Source: Wenjunlia tyrosinilytica
GTDB lineage: Bacteria; Actinomycetota; Actinomycetes; Streptomycetales; Streptomycetaceae
Assembly: GCF_014646055.1 (NCBI RefSeq)
Contig: NZ_BMMS01000032.1
Span: 1-64,000, forward strand
Length of the DNA: 64,000 nucleotides
Direction of reading: 5' to 3'
The stretch's first letter is position 1, and each line of letters opens with the position of its first letter. The notes beneath the pieces were generated by a model, which was not told the DNA's origin, ran no database searches, and worked only from the letters and a program-made list of their open reading frames with translations. Of this stretch, positions 17,520 through 28,300 are shown piece by piece. The translations under genes and the position numbers were made by a program.

Positions 17520-18256
17520 AGCAGCGAAATCAGTTCGGTGTGGATCGCGGCTGGCGAGCCGGTCGGTCCGGCCGGCGGCTCGGGGGAGGGGACGGGCCGC
17601 AGGGCGGGTGTGCGGTCGGTCGTGGTGTCGGACATGAGGGAACCTCGTTCGCGTGAGGGGTACGGGGTTGAGGTCCCCGGCCGGGGGCGCGGATACGCGG
17701 ATGGGGTCCGCGCGTTCGCCGGCCGCGTGCGCATCGCGTTCCTGTCCGGCGAACACGGCCGTCGTGCACGCGGAGTTCACGATCTGGAGCCCCGCGTGGT
17801 TCGTCGGCCACGACCATGGACGCTCCGGATCGGGCGGGAAGTCAAGCGTCTTGGGTCATGTGAGCGCCCCTCAGGCCGGGTCACGGCGGCAGCCATGGGT
17901 GGCGGATCGGTGCGCAGTGGTGGTCGACGCGGCGGTCGGCAGGCGTGGGCCGGCAATGGCCAGGTGCGGGGCGGTCCGATCGGCGGGGGATCGGTCGCGG
18001 TGGCTGGGGGCCACTTCATTCGCTCGGGTGGGGTGGGTCGGCGTGGCGGGCCCGGGGCTGGTGCGCTTGTTCGCCGTTGTTCGTCGGCCTTGTCGAGACC
18101 GACGCGCGAGCTGGGGAGCTACGGCGTCGGGCGGCTTGGTCGTGGTGGTGAGCGTGTCGAAACGGTCCCCGGGGTCGCCTCTGCTACGGTCCGCTTTGCC
18201 TAAATGTTCCATAAAGGACTGCTTTGCGCCCCCTGGTGGTCGAGAGGACATGGACC
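17520..18256. other. Intergenic region upstream of the FAD oxidase
   Basis: No gene is supported in this 740-base stretch. A minus-strand frame of 57 codons starting at about 17635 (MSDTTTDRTPALRPVPSPEP) is proline-rich and has a GAGG about 8 bases upstream. It may be a small protein or the start of a lost gene. The promoter of the FAD oxidase should lie in the last 150 bases, which are less GC-rich. Confidence 0.45.
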
Positions 18257-19765
18257 ATGAACGACTTTTCCCGTCGCCGACTGCTCAAGACTTCGGCTGT
18301 CGCCGGTGTCGGCGCGGTCGCCGTGTCGGGCGTCGCGGCTGCCGCGGCCCCTGGTGCGAGCGCCATGACGGAGGCTTCCCTGAGTGAGGTGTACGGGGCG
18401 GAGCGCCCGTCGGCGAAACTGACCGGCCGCATCGTCCGCCCCCACGACCCCGGGTACACGGACGCGCGCCTCGGCTGGGACCAGCTCTTCTCTCACTATC
18501 CGCTGGTCATCGTCTTCGCTCAGAACACCCAGGACGTGGTCAACGCCCTGACGTGGGCGCGGCAAAACGACGTCGCGCTGCGGATCCGGAGCGGCCGCCA
18601 CAGCCTTGAGGGTTGGTCGAACGTCGACAGCGGCCTCGTGATCGACATCAGCGAGCTGAAGTCGGTCCACATCGACAGCGCCGCTCGTGTCGCGACGGTC
18701 GGCGCCGGACTCAGCCAGCTGGAAGCGGTCACCACGCTCGCGAAGCGGAACTTCGCGGTGACGACGGGTACCGAAGGCACAGTGGGCCTGTCCGGTGCGA
18801 CGCTCGGCGGCGGCTTCGGCTTCCTGACCCGCTGGCTCGGGATGGCCTGCGACAGCCTGATCGGCGCCGAGGTCGTCGTCGCCGAGGGCGCCGAGTGCGC
18901 CAAGGTGATCAAGGCCGATCTGAACAACAACTCGGACCTGCTCTGGGCGCTGCGCGGCGCGGGCAACGGCAACTTCGGGATCGTCACCTCACTCACCTAC
19001 AAAGTGGCCCCGCTGAAGAGCGTTACCTATGTGCAGGCGACGTGGGACGGCATCGGCGACCTGCGCAGGGTCTTCGACGCCTGGCAACGCACCGCGCTGC
19101 ACGCTGATGACCGCCTCGGCACGCAGCTCGAAATTCACCGCAACCAGACCCTGCTGTTCGCGGTCCTCGCGGAGGGGACACCCGCGGAGGCGAAGAAGCT
19201 GCTGAGGCCGATCCTGTCGGTCGGCAGTCCCCAGGTGTCGGTGCAGGTAGGCAACTGGGGCGAGGTGTATTCGGGATTCCAGATTCCGACCGAGAACGAA
19301 CCCGCGAACTGGAAGTTCTACTCGCAGTTCACCAGGAAGCCGTTCCCGGGCAAGGCGATCGACGTGATCTCCTCGTTCATGCGGGACGCGCCCACGGACG
19401 ACAGCAACTTCTTCACTCAGGCGTTCGGCGGGGCGGTCAGAAGGAGCCCTCGCGGCGGCACGGCGTTCCCGCACCGCGACGCACTCTTCTACTCCGAGCC
19501 CGGTGCCGGCTGGGGTACACGTTCCGACCGGCCGGGCATCTGCGACCCGCTCACCCCGCAGGCTCAGGCTTGGATTGCCGAGTTCAGTCAGGCCATGCGC
19601 CCCTACGTGGACGGCGCCTACGTCAACGTGCCGAACGTCGGCATGCAGGACTGGGAGACCGCCTACTGGAGGGACAACTTCGACCGCTTGCGCAAGATCA
19701 AGGCGAAGTACGACCCGCACAACGTCTTCCAGTACGACCAGAGCATCCCGCCTGCGTCCTGCTGA
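18257..19765 (+). CDS. Tat-exported FAD-linked oxidase (berberine-bridge type)
   Basis: This is a 502-residue flavin oxidase of the PCMH/berberine-bridge-enzyme class, which oxidises sugars, alcohols or secondary metabolites with O2. A Tat signal (FSRRRLLKTSAVAG) leads the protein and ends near residue 36. The FAD-binding domain has RIRSGRHSLEGWSN with His115 as the expected covalent 8-alpha FAD ligand, and GATLGGGFGFLTRW near residue 180. Bicovalent relatives have a cysteine in the segment before the glycine run; here it reads GTEGTVG, so a single covalent link is expected. The C-terminal BBE motif is YWRDNFDRLRKIKAKYDP with HNVFQYDQSIP. I start at the ATG at 18257, which follows GAGAGGA; the longer frame breaks the Tat signal context. 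It stands alone. Confidence 0.88.
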   Translation: MNDFSRRRLLKTSAVAGVGAVAVSGVAAAAAPGASAMTEASLSEVYGAERPSAKLTGRIVRPHDPGYTDARLGWDQLFSHYPLVIVFAQNTQDVVNALTWARQNDVALRIRSGRHSLEGWSNVDSGLVIDISELKSVHIDSAARVATVGAGLSQLEAVTTLAKRNFAVTTGTEGTVGLSGATLGGGFGFLTRWLGMACDSLIGAEVVVAEGAECAKVIKADLNNNSDLLWALRGAGNGNFGIVTSLTYKVAPLKSVTYVQATWDGIGDLRRVFDAWQRTALHADDRLGTQLEIHRNQTLLFAVLAEGTPAEAKKLLRPILSVGSPQVSVQVGNWGEVYSGFQIPTENEPANWKFYSQFTRKPFPGKAIDVISSFMRDAPTDDSNFFTQAFGGAVRRSPRGGTAFPHRDALFYSEPGAGWGTRSDRPGICDPLTPQAQAWIAEFSQAMRPYVDGAYVNVPNVGMQDWETAYWRDNFDRLRKIKAKYDPHNVFQYDQSIPPASC

Positions 19766-20423
19766 CCGAGCAACGGCCTGAGCTCCTGGCGGGGTTACCG
19801 GCCGTGGCCCAGCAGGCGGCGTGGAGCGACCTCGGCCGGGACCTTGCCGCACAGGTTGCCGGGTCGGGCCGGGGCGCCCTGCCGGGATTGCTCCCGGTGG
19901 GTTTCCCCGACCCGGCCGCCGAACCCGGCGTGCCCGTCTCCGAGCACCGGGCTCTCCACGAGATCCATGCCGTTGGGATCGGGCCGGTCAGGGCGTCCGG
20001 CCAAGGGCTGGGGATGCTGCTGCCCCGGTAGCGACACCGAGTGATCGGCACCGTGCCGAGGTGGAACAGGGTGATCCCGTCCAACTCGACGAGCTTCCAG
20101 TGTCCTCGCGGATCGCGGAGCCATCGACCCGTTCGTGCGGGGGAGCACGGCGTCGCTCCCCACGCGACGGGGCAGTGGCTTCCGGGTTACCGCCCTTGGA
20201 GCTCGTAACACGATCCTGTTGAGATGCCCCGGTCGAGCGTGACTGGTCTGGCGATTCGGCCATCCGTGATGGTGTGGATACTTGGCCGTGGACCGGACCG
20301 TGGACGATGTCGATTCCTCTCACCGGCCGCTCCGGCGAGGCTGTTGCCAGAGGGGGCCATGTGCCGCGGGCTTCGGTAGGCTCGGCGCCGCAAGCGGTGG
20401 GTAAAGGCACACTCGGGGGAATC
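19766..20423. other. Intergenic with possible decayed coding scrap
   Basis: The first 260 bases read in one plus-strand frame as LPAVAQQAAWSDLGRDLAAQ and GLLPVGFPDPAAEPGVPVSE, which looks like coding sequence without a start. I cannot name its family. The rest holds no gene. The kinase promoter must lie in the last 200 bases. Confidence 0.4.
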
Positions 20424-22304
20424 GTGACAGATCATCAGCAGGGACCGGTGCGTGCCGGCGGAGCGGACGCTCCGGCAGCGGATCCGGAGGTGTTCCAGCC
20501 GCTGGCCGAGGACGACCCGCGAACCGTGGCCGGATACCTGCTCAGCGCCCGGCTCGGGGCCGGTGGCATGGGAAAGGTGTACCTCTCCTACACGCCTGGC
20601 GGGCGACCAGTGGCGATCAAGGTGATCCGCCCCGAGTTCGCCGAGGATCCGGGCTTTCGCCGCCGGTTCCAGCAGGAGGTGCGGGCCGCGCAGCGGGTGC
20701 AGGGCCTCTACACCGCGCCGGTGATCGACAGCGATACCGAGGGTCCGCGCCCGTGGCTGGCCACCGCTTACGTCCAGGGGCCTTCTCTGCACGCGGCGGT
20801 CGCCGCACACGGCGCGATGCCGGTGGAGACCGTTCTGCTGCTCGTGGCCGGCATCGCCGAGGCGCTGCAGGTCATCCATGACGCGGGCATCGTCCACCGC
20901 GACCTCAAGCCGTCCAATGTGCTGCTCGCGGTCGACGGGCCGCGCGTCATCGACTTCGGCATCGCGCGGGCCGCCGACGCCACCGCACTCACCGGCACCG
21001 GCGTCAGCGTCGGCACCCCGTCCTTCATGTCGCCCGAGCAGGCGGCCGGGACGAGCTGCACCACGGCAACCGACGTATTCGCGCTCGGCCAGATAGCGGC
21101 CTTCGCCGCGACGGGTGTCGCCGCCTTCGGCGACGGGTCCTCGCACGCCGTCCTCTACCGGATCGTGCACGAGGATCCGGACCTGTCCCGACTGCCGGAC
21201 GAACTGCGGGAGATCGTCACCAGCTGCCTCAGCAAGGACCCTGCGCAACGGCCGTCCACCGCCCGGATCATCGAAATGTGCGGCCAGGCATCCCAGGACC
21301 CGGCGCTGCGCCGCCCGGACGGTTGGTTGCCGTCCTCCTACGCCGCTGATCTCACCCAGGCGGCCGCCCCGACCCCGCCGCCGACACATCTGCCGACGCA
21401 GGGGGCTTCGGGAACGCCGCTGCCGACACACCTGCCGACGCAGGGGGCTTCGGGAACGCCGCAGCCGACACATCTGCCGACGCAGGCGGCCTCGCGAACG
21501 CCGCCGCCGGTTCATGCGCCGACCCAGCCCGCATATTCGCACTCGGTGCCTCCCGCCGCGGCGGGCGCTCATGCCTACCTCCCGACCGCCGGGTATCCGT
21601 CGCATGCGATTGCCGGGGCCCCTGGCGGCTATCCGAATACCCCTGCTCCCGGGACCTTCGGGGGTCATCCGACGGGGCCGGTGCCGACTCAGCCGCCCCG
21701 CAGGCAGAACCGTGTCGCACTGGTCGTAGGGGGAGTGGTCGTCGCCGCACTCATCGGCGGCGGTGCGTACATGGTGGGTCACCGGGGCGCTGCCGACGGC
21801 TCGCAGAAAGCCCAGGGCAGCACGCGGAGCAGTGCGCCGCAGTCCGGCGGCCCAACGCCGAGAGCCGACGACACCAGCGGAAACAGCAAGGCCCCGGCGG
21901 CGCCGAAGGGCTCCGTGTACAAGAACCTCAGCATCCCTGCCGGTTACACGGTGACCTTCGCCGACGAACCGCCACACCCCGAGGACCTGGACGTGAACTA
22001 CGAAGGGGACTTCGGATACGACAGTGACATGGTCCTCGGGTACGGCGTCACCACCAACAGCACCAAAAACACCCTGGCGTTGCTGGGATCCGGTGAGCCG
22101 GGTTCGCTGGCCGGCTGCCGCGCCGACACCCGGTACACCACGCGCATCGAGAAGGACAAGCTCAGCACGGGGTCCCGGATCTGCGTGAAGACCGGCTCGG
22201 GGCACTACGGTCTGGTCACCGTGCGCGGTTTCGCATCCAAGGATGAGTCGAGCCAGTTCATCAGCGTCGACCTCACTGTGTGGCGCAACGTGGCCACTTC
22301 CTGA
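20424..22304 (+). CDS. Membrane Ser/Thr protein kinase (PknB-like catalytic domain)
   Basis: This is a 626-residue transmembrane kinase. The cytoplasmic kinase domain has the glycine loop LGAGGMGKVY (residues 44-53), Lys66 in VAIKVI, the catalytic HRDLKPSN near 157, DFGIAR near 177 and the P+1 region PSFMSPEQ. A Pro/Thr-rich juxtamembrane linker contains three 14-residue repeats. One transmembrane helix (VALVVGGVVVAALIGGGAYM) lies near 431-452, followed by a 170-residue extracellular domain with no PASTA motif. The sensor domain (VYKNLSIPAGYTVTFADEPP) is unknown to me. I start at the GTG at 20424 because GGGGGA lies just upstream; the open frame extends 50 codons further without support. It is monocistronic. 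Confidence 0.9.
   Translation: MTDHQQGPVRAGGADAPAADPEVFQPLAEDDPRTVAGYLLSARLGAGGMGKVYLSYTPGGRPVAIKVIRPEFAEDPGFRRRFQQEVRAAQRVQGLYTAPVIDSDTEGPRPWLATAYVQGPSLHAAVAAHGAMPVETVLLLVAGIAEALQVIHDAGIVHRDLKPSNVLLAVDGPRVIDFGIARAADATALTGTGVSVGTPSFMSPEQAAGTSCTTATDVFALGQIAAFAATGVAAFGDGSSHAVLYRIVHEDPDLSRLPDELREIVTSCLSKDPAQRPSTARIIEMCGQASQDPALRRPDGWLPSSYAADLTQAAAPTPPPTHLPTQGASGTPLPTHLPTQGASGTPQPTHLPTQAASRTPPPVHAPTQPAYSHSVPPAAAGAHAYLPTAGYPSHAIAGAPGGYPNTPAPGTFGGHPTGPVPTQPPRRQNRVALVVGGVVVAALIGGGAYMVGHRGAADGSQKAQGSTRSSAPQSGGPTPRADDTSGNSKAPAAPKGSVYKNLSIPAGYTVTFADEPPHPEDLDVNYEGDFGYDSDMVLGYGVTTNSTKNTLALLGSGEPGSLAGCRADTRYTTRIEKDKLSTGSRICVKTGSGHYGLVTVRGFASKDESSQFISVDLTVWRNVATS
21381..21506 (+). repeat. Three 42-bp tandem repeats in the kinase linker
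   Basis: Units begin at 21381, 21423 and 21465, each encoding 14 residues like PTHLPTQGASGTPL with few changes. A fourth, degenerate unit (PVHAPTQPAYSHSV) follows. The repeats may let the linker length vary by recombination. Confidence 0.9.
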
Positions 22305-22632
22305 ACCGGCGGCCGTCCCGTCCCGCAGGCGCTGGAGAAGGACGAGGCTCCAGCCGACGGTCAGCCGGCTGCGCATACCGGGTTCGGAGATGAGGGCGCA
22401 GCCGCGGGTTCCCTGCTTGGTGAGTGTGTCCGGCCGGGCGAGTTCGTCGTGGCCGAGTGCCTCGAAGCGCACCACTTGCCGACTGCGCTGTTACGGCGTC
22501 CTAGGGAGCTTGACGGCGCGCCAGGTCTGCGATGGTCTCGAAGTGGAGCAAATGAGGAGAAGGTCCGCTCCGCTGCGCGCGCGTAGCAGTGCCCTCGCCT
22601 CGCGGGGAGGGCTCGGCACGTCGGTGCGAAGG
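22305..22632. other. Convergent intergenic region, possible scrap
   Basis: The kinase and chitosanase genes converge here. On the minus strand a short open stretch (VVRFEALGHDELARPDTLTK and RSRLTVGWSLVLLQRLRDGT) has a coding look but no start and no recognised family. No clear terminator was seen. Confidence 0.4.
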
Positions 22633-23472
22633 TCAGTTGATCGTGTAGGCCTTGTCGAAGGCGGTGATCTGGAAAGGTCCGTTGAGGTCGTAGTTGCCGG
22701 TCTGGGCGATGCGGCGGATGGCCTCGACGCGGTCGACCGACTCCGACCATTCCTTCTGGGTCGCTTCGTTCTCCGGGTTGAGCAGGTCGTCCTTGCGTAC
22801 GTCGAGGAACGCGTTGAGCCAGGTCGCCTCGCCCGCCTCGGCCGCTGTTCCGACCGCCTGGTCGGTGCGGGCGATCAGCGCCGGCAGCGCGTCGTACTCG
22901 CCGCCGTTGCCGTGCTGGATGGAGGCGTCGTACAGCTCCGCCCGGGCCAGGGCGGTGTGCAGCCCTTCGTTGTCGGCGTCCTGCATGGCTGGAGTGAAGT
23001 AACGCTGGTTGACCTGGTCGTCCTGAACCTGGCGGAAGACCGGGTCGTTCTGGGCGGCCTGCTTCCAGGCCGAGATGTAGTCCGCCTCCGGCAGCCCGCT
23101 GGTGTCGCCGCTCCCGTCCGCGGCGAGCCTTTGCAACTCGGGGATGAACCTGGCGAGCGGGTTGCCGGGAACCAGATTGGTGTAAGTCTGGATGACTTGC
23201 AGCGCGTCGCCGTCGTTGGTGGTGAAACCGGCCCGTCCCGCGGTGACGCCGCGCCCGTCGGGGAGGGCCTCGGCGTAGTCGTACCGGATCGCGGTGGTCG
23301 CGTTCTCGAAGACGCTGATGATCTGGTCGGCGCGGCTGCGCTGGGCACCGGTCAGCCACTCATTGCCGGCACCGAACGCGGTGGTGGGGACGGCGATGGC
23401 GATGGCGAGTGAGGCGGCGGTCAGCGCGAGGGCGCCTCGGGCGCGCTTGCGGATCTTGGTTGTGGGACTCAT
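22633..23472 (-). CDS. csn: Secreted chitosanase, GH46
   Basis: This is a 279-residue precursor of an endo-chitosanase (glycoside hydrolase family 46), which cleaves chitosan outside the cell by inversion. A signal peptide with basic start KIRKRARG ends at TTAFGA near residue 36. The family catalytic pair is visible as Glu56 (ISVFENATT) and Asp72 (ALPDGRGVTAG). Other GH46 landmarks are GFTTNDGDALQVIQTYTNLV, PGNPLARFIPELQRL, the ATWLNAFLDVR segment and a C-terminal YDLNGPFQITAF. The ATG has AAGGAG 6 bases upstream. A palindrome resembling the operator class described for chitosanase genes lies far upstream (23739-23757). The gene is alone and faces the kinase gene. Confidence 0.92.
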   Translation of the reverse strand: MSPTTKIRKRARGALALTAASLAIAIAVPTTAFGAGNEWLTGAQRSRADQIISVFENATTAIRYDYAEALPDGRGVTAGRAGFTTNDGDALQVIQTYTNLVPGNPLARFIPELQRLAADGSGDTSGLPEADYISAWKQAAQNDPVFRQVQDDQVNQRYFTPAMQDADNEGLHTALARAELYDASIQHGNGGEYDALPALIARTDQAVGTAAEAGEATWLNAFLDVRKDDLLNPENEATQKEWSESVDRVEAIRRIAQTGNYDLNGPFQITAFDKAYTIN

Positions 23473-25325
23473 TCAGTGCTCCTTGCAGGTGGGACGCGAT
23501 GATGCCTGTGTGGTGGGGCGGCGGTGTGCGGTCGTCGGGCATGCCGTTCACAGCCTTGATTGCCCTGGGCAGGCAGCGCGGCAGTCAGCAGCGGCAGCGA
23601 GCGGCCGAGGCCGTCTGGAGGAATGGGGTTGATCGCCTGTTTGCGGCGGAGAGGTCCCTGAACGGTCGGTCGGCCCAGTCCGCGGGTCGTCCCCGTTCAA
23701 CGTGTCGTAGCCGAAGGCCGGGGGCCAGGCGCGACTTAGTTAGGAAACTTTCTTAACACCGCGGGATGCTAGGAGCCACCACCGTGCGGGGTCAAGAGAT
23801 CTGTGACAAGGGCTTGTGGCGGACCCGCCGTCAGCCGGGGAACCGCGGGCATCAGATGTACATGACCTCACAGGATGGGCCGAGTTCGCGGACGGCGGTG
23901 TCACGAGCCCTGCTCACCGCGGACGGATCCGTGGGCGTCCATGCACCGTGCCGTTCGTCGTGCCGTCAAGGCCGCTCGTCGCGATTACCGATCCATCCGC
24001 CGCAACAGGCGGCCCGCTCGGCGTTCCAGGAGCACGCATGCGTGGACGGCACGCCTCGGACGGCGTACACAAGAAGCGCGGGGACTGCTGCTACAGGCAG
24101 GAACCGTCTTCCACACGGGTGACAGCGGCTCCGACCCCGCAGGCCCGCGACGCCGGCAGAGGGCGAGGGACTCCATGCCAGACCCCGTCCGCGCACAGCC
24201 GATTCGCCGCTGCCACTCGCTGCTCCGGCGCCAGGGCCATCGCGTGCTCCGTCAGTGATGACCGCGTTGCTCTCGGTCGGCGTGTACCAGCGCCTTGCCG
24301 AGGGCAGTGACCGCCACGCGGGCCGCTTGGCGGATGCCGCGGCTGCGCGTGGCGTCGATCGGTCCGACGATCACCGTTGAGGTGGTTCGTGAGTTGCTGC
24401 GGCTCTGAGGTCGACTGCGTGGGTGAACTGGAGTCCGGGGCAAGCGAAAGCCGGAGGACTGTCCGGTTCGGCCGAGGGGTCCGCAAGCCGCGGGTTTGAG
24501 TCGTCGGCAGGAGCCACAACCAAGGGCTGGTCGATCCAGCCCCCTGCGACCTGAGCAGACGCCCTGATCGTGACGATGTCGGCGCATCCATCGAAGAGCC
24601 GTGCGGGCTGACGGTGATCCTGGCTTCGGGGCAACCGGCGGACCCTGGCTGCGGCAGATCAGCGGCGGTTCGCGGGATGAGTTGTTCAGATCGTAGAGTT
24701 TCGACCTCAGCGACCGGTCATCACCAAACTGCCCCCAGCCAGTGGTCTTCCCCGTCCCCGAGCCCGGTGTGAAGTGTCGGCGCGGGCCATGCGACAGCTG
24801 CGGGGCGTCGAGTCGGGCGTGTGGCGAAAGCAGACGACCCACCTGGTCCCGCAGGCGGCGCTGCCTCGTTGGCTGGTTGGAAGCACAAGTAGCAGGGCAT
24901 GCGCGCGTCGTGGGGCACCCGCATGCGCGGGGACCACGACCAGGACCAGTGGGTACCCGTCCCGACGCCGGGCCCCCGGCGTGGCGACGATTCGCAACGT
25001 TCGGGCGAGTGTGACCAACCGGCAAAAGAGCGTGCAGACCTGACTCTTCGTCAAGTCGTATTCGGTAAATGCCTCGGCTTTTCCCCGACCGCGGCATTTA
25101 TCTCCTGCCCCTGCACGTAATCGGGCACAGAGGGAGCCGACCGGGACGGCTGTTACAAAACTGCCACGAAAGCTCCCTTGTTTCGTGAAGTACGGGAAAG
25201 GAGGCTTGGGGGCGCACAGGCGGCGCACGGTAGGTCATGGGGGGCTTTAGCGGGGGAACATACGACGGCTCTTCCCGACGCCTGCTGTGCACCCGTACAT
25301 CGCAAGGCGATCTGGAGGGGAAGCG
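23473..25325. other. 1.85-kb gene-poor region
   Basis: No supportable gene is present. Open frames occur on both strands but have no domains. Two minus-strand scraps look partly coding: HAMALAPEQRVAAANRLCAD near 24230-24170, and GIRQAARVAVTALGKALVHA near 24330-24260. Neither has a start or a family. The stretch contains the chitosanase control region at its left end and must contain the subtilase promoter at its right end, where 25100-25200 is relatively AT-rich. Confidence 0.5.
23739..23757. promoter_or_regulatory. Near-perfect palindrome upstream of chitosanase (CsnR-like operator?)
   Basis: GTTAGGAAA and TTTCTTAAC are inverted around a single C, with one mismatch in nine pairs, in an AT-rich island 267 bases upstream of the chitosanase start. 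Streptomyces chitosanase genes are known to be controlled by the ROK-family repressor CsnR through a palindromic operator. I infer a similar site from position and symmetry, without having compared consensus sequences. Confidence 0.5.
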
Positions 25326-28300
25326 TTGTTGCGATCCAGGAAGAGGGCCGGGGCAATCCTGGCCGCCGCGCTGGCGGCTTTGTCGCTGGATATGGCGTCG
25401 GGCGCTCAGGGCGTGCCCACGTCCCAGCACGACCAGTGGCCCGACCAGTTGAAGAGCGGCGGGGCGTCGGCGGACAAGGGCGACCGCACCGTCACGCTCA
25501 TCACCGGTGACCGGGTCCATGTCGATGCCAAGGGCCGTGTCACCTCGGTGGCGCGGGGCAAGGGCCGCCAGGGCACAGCGGTCTCCGTGCAGCGGTTCAA
25601 GGGGCACTCGTATGTGACCCCGGTGGACGCCGCCAGGCTGGTGGCCCAGGGCAGGCTCGATCGGCGCCTGTTCGACGTCACCGAGCTGCTGAAGTCGAAG
25701 TACGACGACCAGCACCGCGGCACGCTGCCGCTGATCGTCACCTACAACGCGCACAAAGCGCAGGCCGGGGCCGCGCTGCGCTCCGCCGGGCTGACCGTGA
25801 AGCGCGACCTGCCCGTGGTCGGCGGGCAGGCGCTGACCGCCAGGAAGTCCGCTTCCTCGAAGGTGTGGGACGCGCTGACCGACGGCTCGGGCACCTCCCG
25901 TGGGGTGGCATCGGGCATCACCAAGGTCTGGCTGGACGGCGTACGCCGCGCCAGCCTGGACAAGTCCGTCCCGCAGATCGGCGCGCCGGACGCGTGGAAG
26001 GCCGGTTACACCGGCAAGGGCGTCAAGGTCGCGATCCTGGACACCGGTGTGGACGACACCCACCCGGACCTGTCCGACCGGGTGATCGCGAAGAAGAACT
26101 TCTCCGACTCCAATAACGACGTCGACCACTACGGCCACGGCACACACGTCGCCTCCATCGTGGCGGGCTCGGGCAAGAAGTCGGACGGCAAGTACAAGGG
26201 TGTCGCTCCCGACGTGAAGCTGCTGGCGGGCAAGGTCCTCAGCGACGAAGGCTCCGGCAGCGACTCCGGCATCATCGCGGCCGCGCAGTGGGCCGTCGAC
26301 CAGGGCGCGAAGGTGATCAACCTCAGCCTCGGCAGTGACGACACCCCCGAGGTGGACCCGCTCGAGGCGGCGGTCAACAAGCTGTCGACCACCAAGGGCG
26401 TACTGTTCGCCATCTCCGCGGGCAACGCGGGCCCCCATGACAGGACCGTCGGCTCGCCCGGCAGCGCCGCCAAGGCCCTGACCGTGGGCGCCGTGGACAA
26501 GTCGGACAAGCTCGCCAAGTTCTCCAGCGTCGGCCCCACCGCCGACGACTCGCTCAAGCCCGACATCACCGCCCCCGGCGTGGACATCGTCGCCGCCAAG
26601 GCCGCCAAGGGCGTCGTCGGGGACCCGGCCGCACCCGGGTACGTCTCGATGTCCGGCACCTCCATGGCGGCTCCGCATGTCGCCGGTGCCGCCGCGCTGA
26701 TCGCCTCGCAGCACCCGGACTGGAACGGCCAGCAGATCAAGCGGGTGCTGACCGCCTCGGCCAAGCCCGGTGACGGTCTGTCGGCCTTCCAGCAGGGCAC
26801 CGGCCGGGTGAACCTGACCACGGCCATCAAGCAGACCGTGGTGACCGACCAGACCTCCGTCGGGTTCGGCACCCAGCAGTGGCCGCACGACGACGACAAG
26901 CCGGTGACGAAGAAGATCACCTACCGCAACACCGGTACCGCGGACGTCACCCTCGACCTCGCCGTGCAGACCTTCGGCCCCGACGGCAAGCCCGCTCCGG
27001 AGGGCCTGTTCAAGGCCGACGTCGACAAGGTCACCGTGCCCGCCGGCAAGACCGCGGATGTGCAGGTGACCGCCGACACCAGGGTGGACGCCAAGGACGG
27101 CGCGTACACCGGCGCCCTCGTCGCCAAGGCCGAGAGCCAGACGGTCCGCACCTCGCTCGCCGTCGAGCGCGAGGCCGAGGCGTACACCCTCACGCTCAAG
27201 TTCATCGACGCCAAGGGCAAGCCCGCCGAGATGTCCGGCAAACTGGCGGGCCTGGACCAGTCGGTCTCGAAGGGGTTCTCCGACAAGGGCACCGTCAAGC
27301 TGCATGTGCCCAAGGGCACCTACGCCCTCGACACCGAGGTCTTCACCCCGCGTGCCGGCGGTGACGCGGACACCGCGATCATGAACCAGCCGAAGCTGTC
27401 GCTGACCAAGAACACCACGCTGACGGTCGACGCCCGCAAGGCCAAACCGATCAGGATCACCCCGCCGGACAGCACGGCGAACATCCTCGGGGCGTACATC
27501 GACTGGAGCGTCCAGGTCGGCGGCGGCAGCGGCTACGGCAGCACCTTGGTCCGCGACAGCTTCGAGGGCGTCACTACCGCCCACCTCGGGCCGCAGCTGC
27601 CCGGCAAGCAGTTCACCAGCCACATCGGCGGAGCGTGGGGCAAGGGCAGCACGCTCTGGGACCTGGTGTACCAGCGTCATGGCTCCTTCTTCACCGGCTA
27701 CACCCACAAGACGACCAAGGACGAACTCGCCCAGGTCAATGTGACCGCCGGATCGCCCGCCAAGAACAAGAAGGGCGTCGTCGCCGTCTCGTGGTCCGGC
27801 GAGGACGGCCCCGTCGATTCCGGTGCGGGGGCCTTCCCGATCCCCGGCACCGCCAAGCACTACGTCACCACCCCGTCCGGTCTGACCTGGGCGTTCGACT
27901 TCTCCCAGGTCAGCACCACGGGCGACTACGAGGCCACCCAGTACGGCCCCCAGCGCACCTACCAGGCGGGCAAGGTCTACCACGCCGCGTTCAACCGGGG
28001 CGTGTTCGGCCCCAGCGTCGGCAAGGCCTCGGACGGCTACGGCGCCTTCCGGTTGCGCAACCGGCTGGACGTGTGCATCCCGCTGTTCACCGACGGCTCC
28101 GGCCACTTGGGCGACTCGACGTCCAGCAAGGCCAAGTTCGTCGTCGTCGCCGGCGGCAAGACCGTCGTGAACGAAGAGGGCGTGCCCTGCGGCTCCGTCA
28201 ACGGGCTGCCGGACGCCAAGACCGAGTACAAGGTCAGCACCGATGTCAGCCGCGGCAGCGCGGTCTCGGCCGTCAGCACCCGGATCGTGGCGGACTGGGC

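Noticed and set aside
18198-18210. Possible promoter elements before the FAD oxidase
   Set aside because: The less GC-rich sequence is suggestive, but no -35/-10 pair with acceptable spacing was convincing.
18257-19765. Bicovalent flavin attachment in the FAD oxidase
   Set aside because: A cysteine occurs in LGMACDS, but the residue that forms the second link in family members lies before the glycine run, where this protein has GTEGTVG. Only the histidine link is supported.
20187-22475. A 762-codon minus-strand open frame opposite the kinase
   Set aside because: Antisense shadow of the kinase gene, with Arg-rich low-complexity sequence and no domain.
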